A DNA stretch of 64,000 nt, taken from Stichopus chloronotus (Eukaryota > Echinodermata > Holothuroidea > Aspidochirotida > Stichopodidae). Below, piece by piece: positions 30,601 to 39,181 of this stretch; the first letter of the stretch is position 1, and every line of letters starts with the position of its first letter. The position numbers and the translations under genes were made by a program. The notes below the pieces were generated by a model. The model had not been told where the DNA came from and did not search any database. It worked only from the letters and a program-made list of their open reading frames with translations. The stretch lies in assembly GCA_021234535.1 (NCBI GenBank), contig CM037843.1:7872979-7936978 (forward strand). Direction: 5' to 3'.

Positions 30601-33600
30601 TTCCAAGTTGTCAAAGGTACTGTAGGACAGAAGTCACTGATAAAGCCAAAGATTTAAGGAACTGAAGTAAGACATACTATACCTGTGTAGGCCTACCATA
30701 TCCTAAAAGAAAGCTTGGTGTTGAGTGTTCAGAGCAAGGTTGACAGGCATGGTTTCAGGGACAAACATTTCAGGACTGGGGGTAGAAGTGGCGGTGGGAC
30801 TGATTCACGTCTTACCATCTACGGTAAGCAAAGCGCCTCCACCAATTGGCGAATACAGCAGCGTACCGAAATATTTTTTGCCCAAAAAGTCTCCCAGATT
30901 GTAGGAAATGGAACTTCTCAGGAGTTGTTTAATGCATCACATCCTTCATTTTTGAGATATCATGTTTTGAAGAGTTATTCTTACAAAAAGTAAAGGTGAG
31001 AATGAAAATTTTACCTGATTAAATGGCAAGGGGGGCAAATTTGGGCATTCATGCTCTACACAAGTGCTATCTCTATGCATTGTTTGTTAGCTAAATTTTA
31101 CTTGGCTGGGGATGATGTTACAGTTATATCTATATTATTTTGTGAAGGGAACTGCAGGTCCAGGTAGACGAGATGTAATGAAAATGTTGAAAATAAATTT
31201 TTGATGTTAAAACTCAAGAACTTCTAAGCTCCTAGCACATAAGGATGGCTAAAAGGGAAGGAGGGCACTACTCCAGAATGAGTCCGAACTGCATTAGTGG
31301 CAGTGTTATTTAAGATAATACCAGTTCTCTAAGACAAGGTTGGAAAACCTTGCATTATTTTGCGCGAGCATGATAGAAAGTCTACAGGTTACCCGCTGAC
31401 ATTTGTGTAGCAAGCACTGCGCGAATCATCGGCGGGCATGCAGGTCAGAGGGTACAGGAGTGACTGTTCAAAATATATAACTAAGGAGTGATGTAAATAA
31501 TGTATAAATCATGTGCCCAAGTTAAGTGCGAGCTAGCAAAATCTTTTTTGGCCCTTTCCTCCGCACAACTGCCCTCGATGGTTGAACAAGCATCCATTTA
31601 AGTCTTGATGAGACTGTGGCACAGCCATATACAGTATGGTAAAACAGTCCCCTTCATGACAGAGTTGGTGCTACTGTACAATTTGAATTCTCTCTTTAGT
31701 ACAACAGTTATTCCAAAATGTCATTTTCACATGTCATGTAGCCTTTAAAATGTGCGTACTTCAGCAAAACTTCTCTCTCTGCAGTCCGCTCACTATATCC
31801 ATCCATAGTTGGAATTCAACACTGCTGGGCTGTCTCCCCCAGGAGGGAGAGTTACCTAGTACAGTTATGTGAATTATCTGAGGCATGCTACTGTACTCTC
31901 TAAACAGGTGTGGACTTTCCCCAAGCAGCAGGGTTTCTCCAGGACAATGTTTCAAAAGATATATATGTGTAAATGAAAGTTCAAGGGATGATAACAGAGA
32001 AGTTCAAGAGTGTAGGCCTACAAAAGGCTAGACTTACTACAATTAAAATAGAACACAATATGTATACAGAGAAAGAGGAAACTGCTGAGTGCAAAATATT
32101 TCAGCTTTAACTCAAAGCCGGAGTGATAACCCATGCAGTGACACTACCTGTACTTGACCTACATAAGGTGTGAAGATCAAATCAAACTTATTCACCTTTA
32201 TCAGACAAAGCTGAGAATTCTGAGAAAGAGACTACACTGTAAAATACCTTTGGGGGGAATCATATTTTTGCAAAACAATGGGATTATAGAAAGGGAGGAG
32301 CTACTGTATGTTGAAAGTGACAGTAAGAGAGCTGTGGAGGGTACACTCATGGATGGCAATGTGGAACTTTAACAGTACATTACCAGTTTCATCAAAGGTA
32401 CAGTAGATTAAGAATGTGAAAGAAGTGAGTTAAATACTGAAGTATTTGGCAACAATTACACCAAACTGATGTGATTGATTTGAAAAATGATTATTCAAAC
32501 TTACAATATGGAAAAGAAACGTTGCATTGTTTACAGTAAGCTAACAATTTAATAAAACATGAGCAAATGCTGAAGTCATAGATCTGCTGCGAAGATGCTT
32601 TGTGAACATTGCAAACCTCCTTGAGGTCAAAGATACAGAACTGAGACATTGCTGAAGCTCTGTGCAATTTACAAATACATGTCTGCAATGATTACCGTAC
32701 AGTACATGTAGGCCCGATAGTACTGTATGTTGTTGTACAATCACTAGGTAAAAAATGAAGTACTCAGTTCTGCACACACTGTATAAAAGACTTTTTTTTT
32801 CGCACTATTGTTCAAAGCTTTCACTCTCAGTGATGAATAGTTTGCATGTACGGCCAGACCGATGAATCAGTTTGCTCTGAGGCATTTCTCTTACATCACT
32901 TATTGCAGGTGAATGAGTTTCTAGTACTGTACAGTATGCAGTTAGACTGAGAGTTTGCTGTGGTGAAACTGCAATACAGTAGCTAAAGACACATACTGTA
33001 CCACTGTTTAATACTATTAGCCTGACTGTTCATAGCTGGGATTGATTGCTGAGCAGACCTACATGAACGGTTTCCAACACACATCTAAAAGGTTCTTCAT
33101 ATTCAGTATGCCACTGAGTAGCAGATAGTTATTACAGTGGTGGGAGAGGGGAAAGATTAGGAAAATTTCTCAGAATTTCTAGTGATGCTATGAACTGATT
33201 TTACTGACTGGTAATAGGATCCTACAGTACGCCTTTTGTATAGCGCTGATTGTGGCCATGGGATATTACCATATTGCAGACTGGCTATTATCACAGACTG
33301 TCATGGCCATGAGATATTTGTCACTTACTGGCTATATGTAGGATATATTTTGTCACTTACTGACCATGGAAAGTCTGTAAGAGACTGGCCGTAGGATATC
33401 ATATTAATACTGTTTGAAATATGCCGCTGAACAGCTACGTGTGGGATATGTTACCACTACCTAATTAGCTCAGTGACCACACTACTGTACATCACTGACC
33501 GGAAAGCGGAAGTATGCTACATGTCACTAACTGGGCAAACTGGCCATTAAACACTACAGTACAATGTCCTACACTAGACAAGAGATAACACATTGCCACT

Positions 33601-36312
33601 GACTGGCCCTAGGATATTACTGTCATAGACAAGCCATTGCAGTATGTCACTTACTGCAGCCAAGTTCAGACACCCCTGTATGTTCCTAGTTCCTACGCCC
33701 CTATGTTCCGACACACTTCTGTTCTAACAGTAGCGGCTTATTAACAACCTCTGGGTCCCATGGCCAAGGAGCAGTGTTTGGCCTCAAAGAAAGGTACTGT
33801 ATATAACAATCTCAACTGAATGAGCTCTCTCCGGCCATTAGCACACACATTTACAAATTCACAAATTGCGTGTGATACGGCACTATTTGCGATAATATTT
33901 CATGCTGTTTAGTGGCACTGTTACATTTCAACACGTCCTCTTGTAAACCATGTGTTGAAACTTTAAGGGAGATGTGCACAATATGCTCAATACATCATGA
34001 CTAGGATGAGCGTCATAGCTGGGACCCAAAATGGTGCCTGACATAATGAAAGTGTAACAAGCATGAGTGCCGCAACGTAAAAGAGGTCGGAATATAATGG
34101 TGTCGAAATATAGGGGTGTCAGAACATACTGGACGAAACAATAACATTACCATAGAGATACGGTACAAACTTACTCTATTTTTAGAGAGTTTGCAATAAA
34201 CAGAAGACATCTTAAATTGAAATAGGGCATTTACAATGCATACAAATATAGTAGCAAGTTTATCGCTAAACCATTCAAGTTCATCAATAAATATACTTCA
34301 TCTCCTCAAACCGTAATGCATCACCTGAGTTGCAGAAGAAGCACCATTTGAAGTTTAAGTATGGATAAACAAATTATTCCTGAGCAACAAATAACTGAAC
34401 TTTTATCTGTGAGAATTCTTATTTTCTGAAAAGAGAGTTGTTATAGTTACAATCCTCACCTTTTATCAATCTATCATTCTGTGTCAATCAATATTGGTTT
34501 TAAAAATATGATTTTATTTCTGTAGAACAAATGCCGTTCATGATCAGGTTACAAAATCTGAATGACAACTACTGTATGCACTCATCTTCCAAATATTTGA
34601 ATATGAAAATTGTCTCAACATTTCTGTTGGCTCTACAAACATTCAGACTCTACAAGAAAGCAAAGCAGTCAATCACCATTGCTTGAAATCAAACAGACCA
34701 AAGGGAATGTATACAAATATTAATGCTGCAAAAATGGGGCTTAAACAATGTTTCTTTTGTAGTGACTATGTCATATTCCACAGAATTTGACTTTCATTGA
34801 CAAAATTTCAACTCGTATTCCACCTTGAATTACAAAAACTTCACAAGCTGGTGGGGTATTCATGGACACAATACTTCAAGTCTTGAAATGACACTTCTTA
34901 CATGTAAACAGAATTGCAACGATTGCATTTATGTGGACTGTACATGGAAGCCTTGGAAGACCTGTGGTAGTAACACGAAACATGATAAGGTTACTGTAAT
35001 CCAGAGTGAGCAGTGTAGCAGTACATCAAAAACATCCATTTGATAATATCTGAATTTACTGTACACTGCATTTCATGAACCAGACCACAGTGTATCAGGT
35101 ATAGATTTCTGGAATTTTTTCTCCATGGCAGGTGCAGAGTGAACAAAATAGAAAAGGGGTTAAGGAGGATGAGTACCTGTTCTATGCAGCATGAACAAAG
35201 CCTAGAAATGGGGATCTCATGTCTGCAATTTCTCAATTAAAAAAATAAAAACAATGAATCAACCTACAGGTATGCAGTAGATGAAAATCAGTATACCTGA
35301 TAAGTTAAGATGACTTACAAAAACAATGAACTATGTATATATTGCTTTCATTTATTCTTGGAGTACATTTCAAATATTGAGGAAGGGGGGGGGGGGTGAG
35401 CCTCATGTTTTCACTAAGGACATGTTTTCATTAAGGACCATTCCAAACAGCCCCCCCCCCCCCTCCCGGAATGAGCCACTGCTGCTTCATGCACCAGAGC
35501 CACTGGACTATAAGATGAGAAAAAGTTGTGGGTGTTATACTAGCAGCTTACAGTACAGTAAGTAGAGACACCAGAACCAGATTAGTTGCTTACTGTACGT
35601 TGCATGTATCTGACATAATCTTGGGCCATTGGATATTGAAGGGCTTATTAAACAAAGAAGTAGCCTTATTCATACAATTAAAAAAAAAAGAGCAAGTCCA
35701 TCTGTACAGTACATGTAAAGTTAGTATCCTGAACTACAGCAGAAATTTATTCATAACACAGGAAGCATATTCCTACCTCCAACACTTTATTGAATCAGGT
35801 TTTCTCCCATTTTACATTGATCTTATAGTGACCAATTAGTGTCACTAAGTCCTCATGAACCTACATTCACCATAGGGATACCAGTGCAATAAGTGCATAC
35901 ATCAGTTCAAGTACTGCGCAAGCAGACACCTACCGAACAATAAACATTGCAAGAGGTCTTATATTTGTAGGTACTGTACTTACTTGTCTTTTGGTGGGCA
36001 AGACACATCCTCTGCTTCAAGTCCTTTTTCTAATATTTCTTTGGTACCACCATTCCGGTGGGAACCATTTGATAACTGTATGTCCTCCATGGATGTGTAA
36101 CCATTAGGTGACCGTGTCGAGTGTTTAGATGCCTTCCTGTCATCTGAATCGTCCTCCTGTGGCAGAGAGGTGTAACCATTCTGTCGTCTTGACTGGGTGC
36201 CCTCCGGTATACAGTGACCATTTTGGTGTCTGTGATTGGCTGATCCGCCATTACCCAAGACTTGAATTTCAGCACCACCCTTGGGGTTCCACGTAACCTC
36301 TGCAGAACTCAT
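577..36312 (-). CDS. Equilibrative nucleoside transporter (SLC29/ENT family), complete coding span, 12 coding exons
   Basis: Twelve exons join in frame into 512 residues: 35984-36312, 28714-28795, 25338-25471, 23363-23454, 17825-17875, 7241-7326, 5772-5820, 4289-4386, 3224-3328, 2794-2994, 1184-1380 and 577-691. All introns are GT/AG and the phases agree at each junction. ENT hallmarks appear in order: GVGTLLPWN (122-130) with FITA in TM1; a lumenal or outside NLS sequon at 146; FFGITM (217-222) in TM4; AIYQ and LAAKLPGTYTQ (TM5); GQGLGGTF (257-264, TM6); a roughly 35-residue cytoplasmic loop; FTPVTCFLLFN (TM8); and LSNGYL (TM10). The family moves nucleosides and nucleobases across plasma or lysosomal membranes, usually by facilitated diffusion. 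Human relatives are about 455-530 residues, so the length fits. I cannot assign ENT1/2, ENT3 or ENT4. The first 110 residues are a long hydrophilic tail, longer than in ENT1. Confidence 0.93.
692..1183. other. ENT intron 11
   Basis: 492 bases of unremarkable AT-rich intron. I see no exon, repeat family or RNA gene in it. Confidence 0.7.
1184..1380 (-). CDS. ENT coding exon 11: TM9-TM10
   Basis: This encodes residues 410-475. The Arg-rich start, the ARILLIPLVMFCNYRP block (TM9), LPVLFHSD, and SLSNGYLKTIIMIDAPK (TM10) are ENT landmarks. SNGYL and APK are among the most conserved ENT motifs. The donor is GTAAGT, splitting Lys475. Confidence 0.94.
1381..2793. other. ENT intron 10
   Basis: 1.4 kb of AT-rich intron with several T or A runs and a short TTTG microsatellite near 2500. 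No family repeat recognised. Confidence 0.65.
2794..2994 (-). CDS. ENT coding exon 10: TM7-TM8
   Basis: This encodes residues 343-409. WLTFAVSLTIFPPMMVDV fits TM7, and YFTPVTCFLLFNMLDFLGS is the strongly conserved ENT TM8 block. The donor GTAACA is weak but keeps phase 0 into the next exon. An in-frame CAG four codons in could act as an alternative acceptor. Confidence 0.93.
3224..3328 (-). CDS. ENT coding exon 9: central cytoplasmic loop
   Basis: This encodes residues 308-342, a hydrophilic loop starting PIVKYYIKL and ending WAIFKE. In ENTs, a helix ending in a Tyr-rich K/R segment is followed by this loop and then an amphipathic stretch before TM7. The acceptor follows 15 or more pyrimidines; the donor is GTAGCT. 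Exon 10 follows after a short 229-base intron. Confidence 0.9.
3421..4175. repeat. Degenerate ~50-bp minisatellite in ENT intron 8, split by a MITE
   Basis: Repeated units share the pattern GATGATACT, then about 10 bases, then CTAATGATATGAGT, then ACTCATCAA. At least two units lie before 3566 and five after 3924. Spacing is about 45-55 bases and the units are diverged. A TTAA-type MITE (3567-3923) interrupts the array, so the array is older than that insertion. Confidence 0.7.
3567..3923 (+). mobile_element. TTAA-type MITE, copy 1
   Basis: A 357-bp non-coding element with inverted ends AAGGGAAATA and TATTTCCCTT. The left flank is TTCA and the right flank TTAA. It aligns end to end with the copies at 10592, 34212, 36976 and 47473. 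It has no ORF, so it is a non-autonomous element. TTAA targets are typical of piggyBac-type transposases, but the source is inferred. Confidence 0.75.
4289..4386 (-). CDS. ENT coding exon 8: end of TM6 loop and TM7-type helix
   Basis: This encodes residues 275-307. After AGELQKAAVGYF comes a long hydrophobic helix. The xxxxA-GYF pattern matches the region before the large cytoplasmic loop of ENTs. The acceptor is CCGACAG and the donor GTAAGC. Confidence 0.9.
4387..5771. other. ENT intron 7
   Basis: 1.4 kb of intron with no repeat family that I can match within the window. The open frame near 5210-5467 has no recognisable domain and no supporting splice context. Confidence 0.6.
5772..5820 (-). 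CDS. ENT coding exon 7: start of TM6 (49-base microexon)
   Basis: This encodes residues 259-274, GLGGTFVAVLGILSLA, the Gly-rich TM6 motif that follows GQ in ENTs. The acceptor is TTGACAG and the donor GTACTG. It leaves in phase 1, and the next exon supplies the other two bases of Ala275. Confidence 0.9.
5821..7240. other. ENT intron 6
   Basis: 1.4 kb of intron. It contains TTAGGGATACGTTTAGGG-like text near 6114-6145, too irregular to call telomeric, and a T run at 6355. No exon or repeat family recognised. Confidence 0.6.
7241..7326 (-). CDS. ENT coding exon 6: TM5
   Basis: This encodes residues 230-258: GAGAIYQSGMFALAAKLP then GTYTQSYIVGQ. It matches the ENT TM5 signature, in which a small-residue helix is followed by an LP..YTQ turn and GQ. 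It is separated from exon 5 by a 10.5-kb intron. The acceptor ACCTACAG has a weak pyrimidine tract. The donor is GTATGT. Confidence 0.92.
8470..8690 (+). repeat. Dispersed repeat F, copy 1
   Basis: This is clearly similar to 16795-16995 in the same orientation. Shared landmarks in order: GGTACCA.TTCC, AATCTGGGAGG, TTTGGGT, GGTGCTCTG-like, CCC...CCAAA.TATGTC, TAGAACC and CAATATTTGG. The two are diverged copies of an unidentified element. No terminal repeats are visible. Confidence 0.6.
10209..10229. repeat. Short perfect hairpin
   Basis: CTCTCCA and TGGAGAG arms around a CGGT loop form a small stem-loop in ENT intron 5. No known function. Confidence 0.4.
10592..10945 (+). mobile_element. TTAA-type MITE, copy 2 (best-preserved ends)
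   Basis: A 354-bp element with TTAA at both ends and inverted termini AGGGAAATAGGGCATTT (left) and the imperfect counterpart ATGCCGTATTTCCCT (right). It aligns over its full length with copy 1. No ORF. Confidence 0.8.
11619..12085. mobile_element. 467-bp element with inverted ends (GGTAGCATACCC)
   Basis: The left end GGTAGCATACCCTAT is matched in reverse complement by ATAGGGGTATGCTACC at the right end. No coding sequence and no clear target duplication. The structure is that of a MITE of unknown superfamily. Confidence 0.6.
12677..12705 (+). repeat. 14-bp tandem duplication
   Basis: ACATTTCTGAGGAG occurs twice in direct tandem. It is a small local duplication within ENT intron 5. Confidence 0.6.
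16795..16995 (+). repeat. Dispersed repeat F, copy 2
   Basis: The partner of the copy at 8470-8690, with the same order of conserved blocks and several small indels. Both copies lie in ENT intron 5, about 8.3 kb apart. Confidence 0.6.
17825..17875 (-). CDS. ENT coding exon 5: TM4 (51-base microexon)
   Basis: This encodes residues 213-229 with the family pattern FFGITM...VVFN in TM4. At 51 bases it is easily missed by gene finders. The acceptor is TTTCACAG and the donor GTATGT. The overlapping longer ORFs here are shadows in other frames. Confidence 0.9.
17876..23362. other. ENT intron 4 (5.5 kb)
   Basis: It holds a degraded relative of the hAT element seen at 58542 (here 19225-19400). The rest is AT-rich intron without a supportable exon; several ORFs of 60-145 codons lack motifs. 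Confidence 0.6.
19225..19400 (+). mobile_element. Relic fragment related to the 58.5-kb hAT element
   Basis: Shares an ordered set of blocks with 58640-58770: a G-rich run, TAAGG.G...GTCC.CCTCCCCTTTG.AAATTTT, GCAAAATGGTGC, then GAATTC. No ends are preserved. This implies a dispersed family with at least two members in the window. Confidence 0.55.
23363..23454 (-). CDS. ENT coding exon 4: TM3
   Basis: This encodes residues 183-212, a strongly hydrophobic helix that ends in AVIDTSD. It follows a pyrimidine-rich TTTTCAG acceptor and ends at GTAAGT. Its last base joins the next exon to make Trp213, giving the DTSxW junction typical of ENTs before TM4. Confidence 0.92.
23455..25337. other. ENT intron 3
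   Basis: It contains a 410-bp inverted-repeat element (23737-24146) and a short G/C-rich patch (25080-25270) with three tandem TTAGGG-type units at 25186. No exon seen. Confidence 0.6.
23737..24146. mobile_element. 410-bp MITE with AGGCTGT ends and TA flanks
   Basis: The ends AGGCTGT...ACAGCCT are flanked by TA on both sides, as for Tc1/mariner-type targets. The interior has repeated AACCGGTTTT/AACTGGTT motifs on both strands, so much of it can fold back. No transposase. Confidence 0.55.
25338..25471 (-). CDS. ENT coding exon 3: loop 1 and TM2
   Basis: This encodes residues 138-182. It starts with YFTEHKF directly after the TM1 exon, carries a single N-glycosylation sequon (N146-L-S) in the short loop where ENTs are usually glycosylated, then TM2 with GFLPN. 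The acceptor is a CTCCTTTCAG-type site and the donor is GTGAGT. Confidence 0.92.
25519..26018. mobile_element. ~500-bp MITE with AAAATGACATT ends
   Basis: The left end carries GGTCATGTGACATGAAAATG. The right end, reverse complemented, reads CATGACCTGAAAATGACATT. An isolated copy of this end, reversed, lies at 31705-31745, and interior blocks (GAAAATGTTGA, CACAAATTCCATCAAA, AAATTCCTGTCT) recur at 62848-62935. This is a dispersed non-autonomous family. Confidence 0.55.
28440..28530 (+). repeat. Two-unit ~47-bp tandem repeat
   Basis: Two units share CAGGTATTG.TTTTGAT, GGTTA.TAAAATACCGTT and GATACCTGG-type ends. It lies just downstream, on the plus strand, of nothing coding. It is a local duplication in ENT intron 2. 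Confidence 0.55.
28714..28795 (-). CDS. ENT coding exon 2: TM1
   Basis: This encodes residues 111-137 and is the most diagnostic ENT segment: a hydrophobic stretch running into GVGTLLPWNCFITAEA. The GTLLPWN and FITA signatures define the first transmembrane helix of the family. The acceptor TTTACAG and donor GTAAGT are both good. It enters in phase 2 and leaves in phase 0. Confidence 0.93.
29616..29774. mobile_element. 159-bp palindromic hAT-like MITE
   Basis: The ends CAGGGTTGTT and AACAACCCTG are perfect inverted repeats. The interior is a run of GATTTAAATC-type sequence able to form a long hairpin. The flanks CAGCTCTG (left) and CACCTCTG (right) match at 7 of 8 positions, the target size expected of hAT transposons. 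Confidence 0.75.
30745..30993 (+). repeat. Dispersed repeat E, copy 1
   Basis: Aligns with 56063-56255 in the same orientation. Shared blocks: TCACGT.TTACCATCTA, GCGCC.CCA, TTGGCGA, AAAGTCTCC.GATTG, AGGAAATG, and TTTGAGAT near the end. Both copies begin after a G-rich segment. Identity unknown. Confidence 0.6.
33195..33655 (+). repeat. Highly diverged ~45-bp minisatellite
   Basis: The pattern TGACTGGCCATAGGATATT...GTCACTTAC recurs about eight times with drift (for example GGCCATGGGATATTACC, GGCTATATGTAGGATAT, GGCCGTAGGATATCAT, GGCCCTAGGATATTACT). An old tandem array in ENT intron 1. Confidence 0.55.
34212..34536 (-). mobile_element. TTAA-type MITE, copy 3 (inverted, end-truncated)
   Basis: It starts TTAAATTGAAATAGGGCATTT and follows the reverse complement of copy 1 through ATAACTGAACTT, GAGAAT.CTTATTT and ATCTATCATTCT to GGTTTTAAAAATATG. 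The far terminus stops at AAATGCCGTT, so the last bases are lost. Confidence 0.75.
35984..36312 (-). CDS. ENT coding exon 1: N-terminal cytosolic tail
   Basis: This encodes residues 1-110, hydrophilic and rich in N, G, S, D and E, with no membrane segment. I place the start at the ATG at 36312 (first residues MSSAEV). It has a GCC before it, and an in-frame TAA upstream excludes a longer ATG start. Two near-identical motifs, NGYTSL (45-50) and NGYTSM (70-75), lie 25 residues apart and each fits the YxxΦ sorting signal. The donor is GTAAGT, splitting Lys110. Upstream, an uninterrupted pyrimidine run followed by GACAG ends at 36358, so this exon probably begins at 36357 with 45 bases of 5' UTR. 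Confidence 0.9.
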
Positions 36313-36357
36313 GGCTGTCAGTGAGTGTGTTTTAATCAAATTTAGGGAGTTTTATAT
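36313..36357 (-). other. Probable ENT 5' UTR segment with upstream splice acceptor
   Basis: A run of 16 T on the minus strand, then GACAG, gives a near-ideal acceptor ending at 36358. The 45 bases from there to the ATG would be 5' UTR, which predicts at least one further non-coding exon and a promoter upstream. Confidence 0.5.
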
Positions 36358-36975
36358 CTGTCAAAAAAAAAAAAAAAACAGAAACAGGAGAGAGATAGTT
36401 GAGAGGTCAGAAGGCCAGCTAAAATATGTCTCCCAATTGGCAAAGTAGATCCCAAGTTTGTAAATTTTAAACTAATTCTCTGAAAATCCAAGAATTCAAG
36501 TACCTTCCCCACTCTTAAAACTGAATCAAGTTGGGTTCTTCTTCTATTAACTGCAAATGTAGTTTCCACACATTTTCTGACCCTTTTTGAGCTCTATAAA
36601 ATTGAGGGTACCTTTTACAAACAAACATCACAAAGCATGTGATATATCAGTCTGTACAGTACAGTATAAGTGGTTTCATGGCAAAGAAATATGGGGGTGA
36701 GGGAGCAAAGGTGGTGGGGGTAACCCTTTGTTGATATTCCAATAAAAAAATGGTATGATAATGATGTAAAACAGGCAAGTTAAATCCCTTTGAAGGATTA
36801 TTGGAGGAGCCCTATTTTGGAGGGCAACTACTATCTTGGAGGGCAATCCACATGATAGTTATGAACTTACTGTTAACTTAACTCCTTTCTCAAGGTATCA
36901 TGTTTCTACTTCATGTTTTTGTACTGACTGACATAACTCTCACGTGAGCCTAACCATCACAAAAAAACTGCACTA

Positions 36976-37305
36976 CTAAAGGGAAATGGGGCATTTAAGC
37001 ATACACCAACTGTAATCATTGTTAAAACCATTCATTCTAATTGATAAACATCTTCAAAAGCATCATCTCCTCAAACCATTATGCATGTGATGAGTAACCA
37101 AAGATGTATTAATTGTATTTTGGAAAGTTTGGGTGAACAAATTATTCTCCGGCAATATATAACAGAATTTCTAACTGTGAGAAACTTATTTCTTGTACAG
37201 AAAGTCACCATCCTTCATTATTTTGATTTACCTACAGTATCATTCTGTGCCTACAAATATTGGTTTGAAAAGTAGGACTGTTTTCTTTGTGTTTTCATTT
37301 TCAAA
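36976..37305 (-). mobile_element. TTAA-type MITE, copy 4 (inverted)
   Basis: It begins TAAAGGGAAATGGGGCATTTAA and matches the reverse complement of copy 1 through CATCATCTCCTCAAACCAT, AAGTTTGGGTGAACAAATTATT and TGAGAAACTTATTTCTTG. The distal end is degraded. Confidence 0.72.
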
Positions 37306-38054
37306 GAAAAGTTATACTTCAATCACTGCTGTCTCTTTTGGAGATCAACTTGTTCTTACACTTTGACCTATGTTGACCTCAACTTCGTCAAGTACTGTAT
37401 AGCTTACAGTATACGGAACATGAACTGTTGCTCTCTCCAACGTATTTTCACAGAGGGATTAATCAAGTTCAACTGACTTTCCTTTCTTTGAAAATACTGT
37501 ACGCTACTGCACACCAAAGCTTACAGATAACTGTAACTGATATTTGCCTTACCAAAGATAACTGATAATGGGATACAGGAATCTACAATAAACCTGCCAA
37601 AGGCAATGTACAGTACATCTACAGTATGTACCAGCCTATCAGTTCAAGCAACGTTTATATTTTGTCCCTTTTTTTTTTTATAAAACAGACCTGTGTCGCA
37701 TACATGCTGTCACAGTAACACTGTCAACCAAGGAATAAAAGCAATGCGTTATTGCTCTGCATCAAAACCTTTCAGATACATAATGATACTGCATATTGAA
37801 AGAATGGAATCCACCATTTGCCCTTTGGGGAATTTGTAAGACATAGTAATACAAACAAGACACCACACAAAAAAATGCTTTGATTTATCAACTATCTTGC
37901 ATCCATCATAATGCAACTACAGTAGAGGGTATAAGGTATGAGTTGTTAGTGGTTGTACTATAAAGTAAACTGGTTAGTGGAGGTACTATTCAGTTTGGTC
38001 CCTGTGCTCCCAGCAATATGTTGTCACATAATGCTCTCTAATGTTGCACTGACC

Positions 38055-39064
38055 CAGTGTTCGCGCTGAGCTGTGCGATTGCAGGATTCCCGCAACAGAA
38101 TAAATAATCCCACAAGAAAAATATTTGTACGCGGGAAATTCCCGCATCGTTTTTCTTGCATAAGCGATAAGATTACAATCAATGCACAGCTTATTTACTT
38201 GTCCGTTATACGAGTAAAAACTCTGAAAATCGGTGAGTCACCGTTTGTAAAAACAAATAACCAATTGTGTTTGATGATCATTTATTTCAGGTGCGTTTTG
38301 TACTTATAAGGTTCCTTTCGTATGACATCTGTTGTGATTGGCTAATAACCATAAAATCTCTAAAATAACTGCTCACGAGCCAATTGAAACATCTTTCTTG
38401 TATACTTCTCTAGCCTTTTCAAAGGCGTGATGATGATTGGATGATCATGTGGCGTAAACAGAACATGTGTAAAACGAAATTCTACACAGTACACACATAT
38501 CGACATACTGCATGGACTGGTTATGTATGTGCTAGTGCTACCTGTAGTGCAGTGTCTGTAGGCCTAGCCTACGATTGTGCAGCAGTTGCAGCTAGCTCTG
38601 TGCAGTATGTGCGCTGAAAGTAATTGCTCTGTGTGTAATCATCCATCGGCAGTGTTTATGGACAGTTGTGAAGTGTGAAACGGCCTCCCAGTCAAAGAAC
38701 AAGTTGGATTATTTTTTCAAACCGCTACTGAGTAGCGATAATAATAACGTTATTAGTAATACTACTACTACCGACAATAACGTTAGTACTAACGTTACTA
38801 CTAGGCTAGTACAGAGTGACGAAAATGGTGCTACTACTAGTACTAGTAGTAGTAGGTCTAACTACATGGAATCTTGTTAACTCGTATCAGTTATTGGCAA
38901 TGTTAAAAAATGTACTTCATTAATCTCTGTAAATGCAGACTCAACTTTGCTTCTCAGAACTTAAGACTCCTCCCCCTAAAAATGAAAATTCCCCCCCCCC
39001 TAAATTTTCATGTGGGGGGAATTTCCCTCCCCCCAAATTTCAAGTCCCAGCACTATAAACACTG
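38055..39064 (+). mobile_element. 1.0-kb hAT-type element with perfect 8-bp target duplication
   Basis: The termini CAGTGTT and AACACTG are inverted and both flanked by CACTGACC (38047-38054 and 39065-39072). Eight-base duplications and CAGTG-type ends define hAT elements. Inside, an open frame (38668-38880, no ATG) begins with a K-rich segment and LDYFFKP, resembling the N-terminus of hAT-type or related transposase proteins, followed by an N/S/T-rich tract. The catalytic part is absent, so this is an internally deleted, non-autonomous copy. Confidence 0.8.
38720..38863 (+). repeat. Degenerate TAA/ACT trinucleotide tract inside the hAT element
   Basis: Interrupted runs of ATA, ACT, AGT and TAG triplets interleaved with AACGTTA. 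It reads as an N/S/T-rich stretch in the remnant frame. Likely a microsatellite expansion within the element. Confidence 0.55.
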
Positions 39065-39181
39065 CACTGACCCAGTCCCTTCTGTAAAGGATACAACTGT
39101 AACACCATGTATCATGTATGGCACCCACATGTGGGTGGAAGGTTGGTTTGAGTGTCTGTTTATCAATCTGCACATGGATGA

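Larger units (their letters stand above)
28796..35983. other. ENT intron 1 (7.2 kb)
   Basis: It contains a hAT-like MITE (29616-29774), a family E repeat (30745-30993), a diverged minisatellite (33195-33655), a TTAA-type MITE (34212-34536), facing G12 and C14-type runs (35386-35465), and a very high density of TACTGTA/TACAGTA. No coding exon seen. Confidence 0.6.

Noticed and set aside
31761..31955. 64-codon minus ORF with PGETLLLGES and LGNSPSWGR pieces
   Set aside because: The apparent internal repeat is weak, and no homologue or splice context is evident.
35980..36339. ENT N-terminus starting nine codons earlier (MIKTHSLTA...)
   Set aside because: The upstream codon is TTG, not ATG. The first ATG in frame is at 36312.
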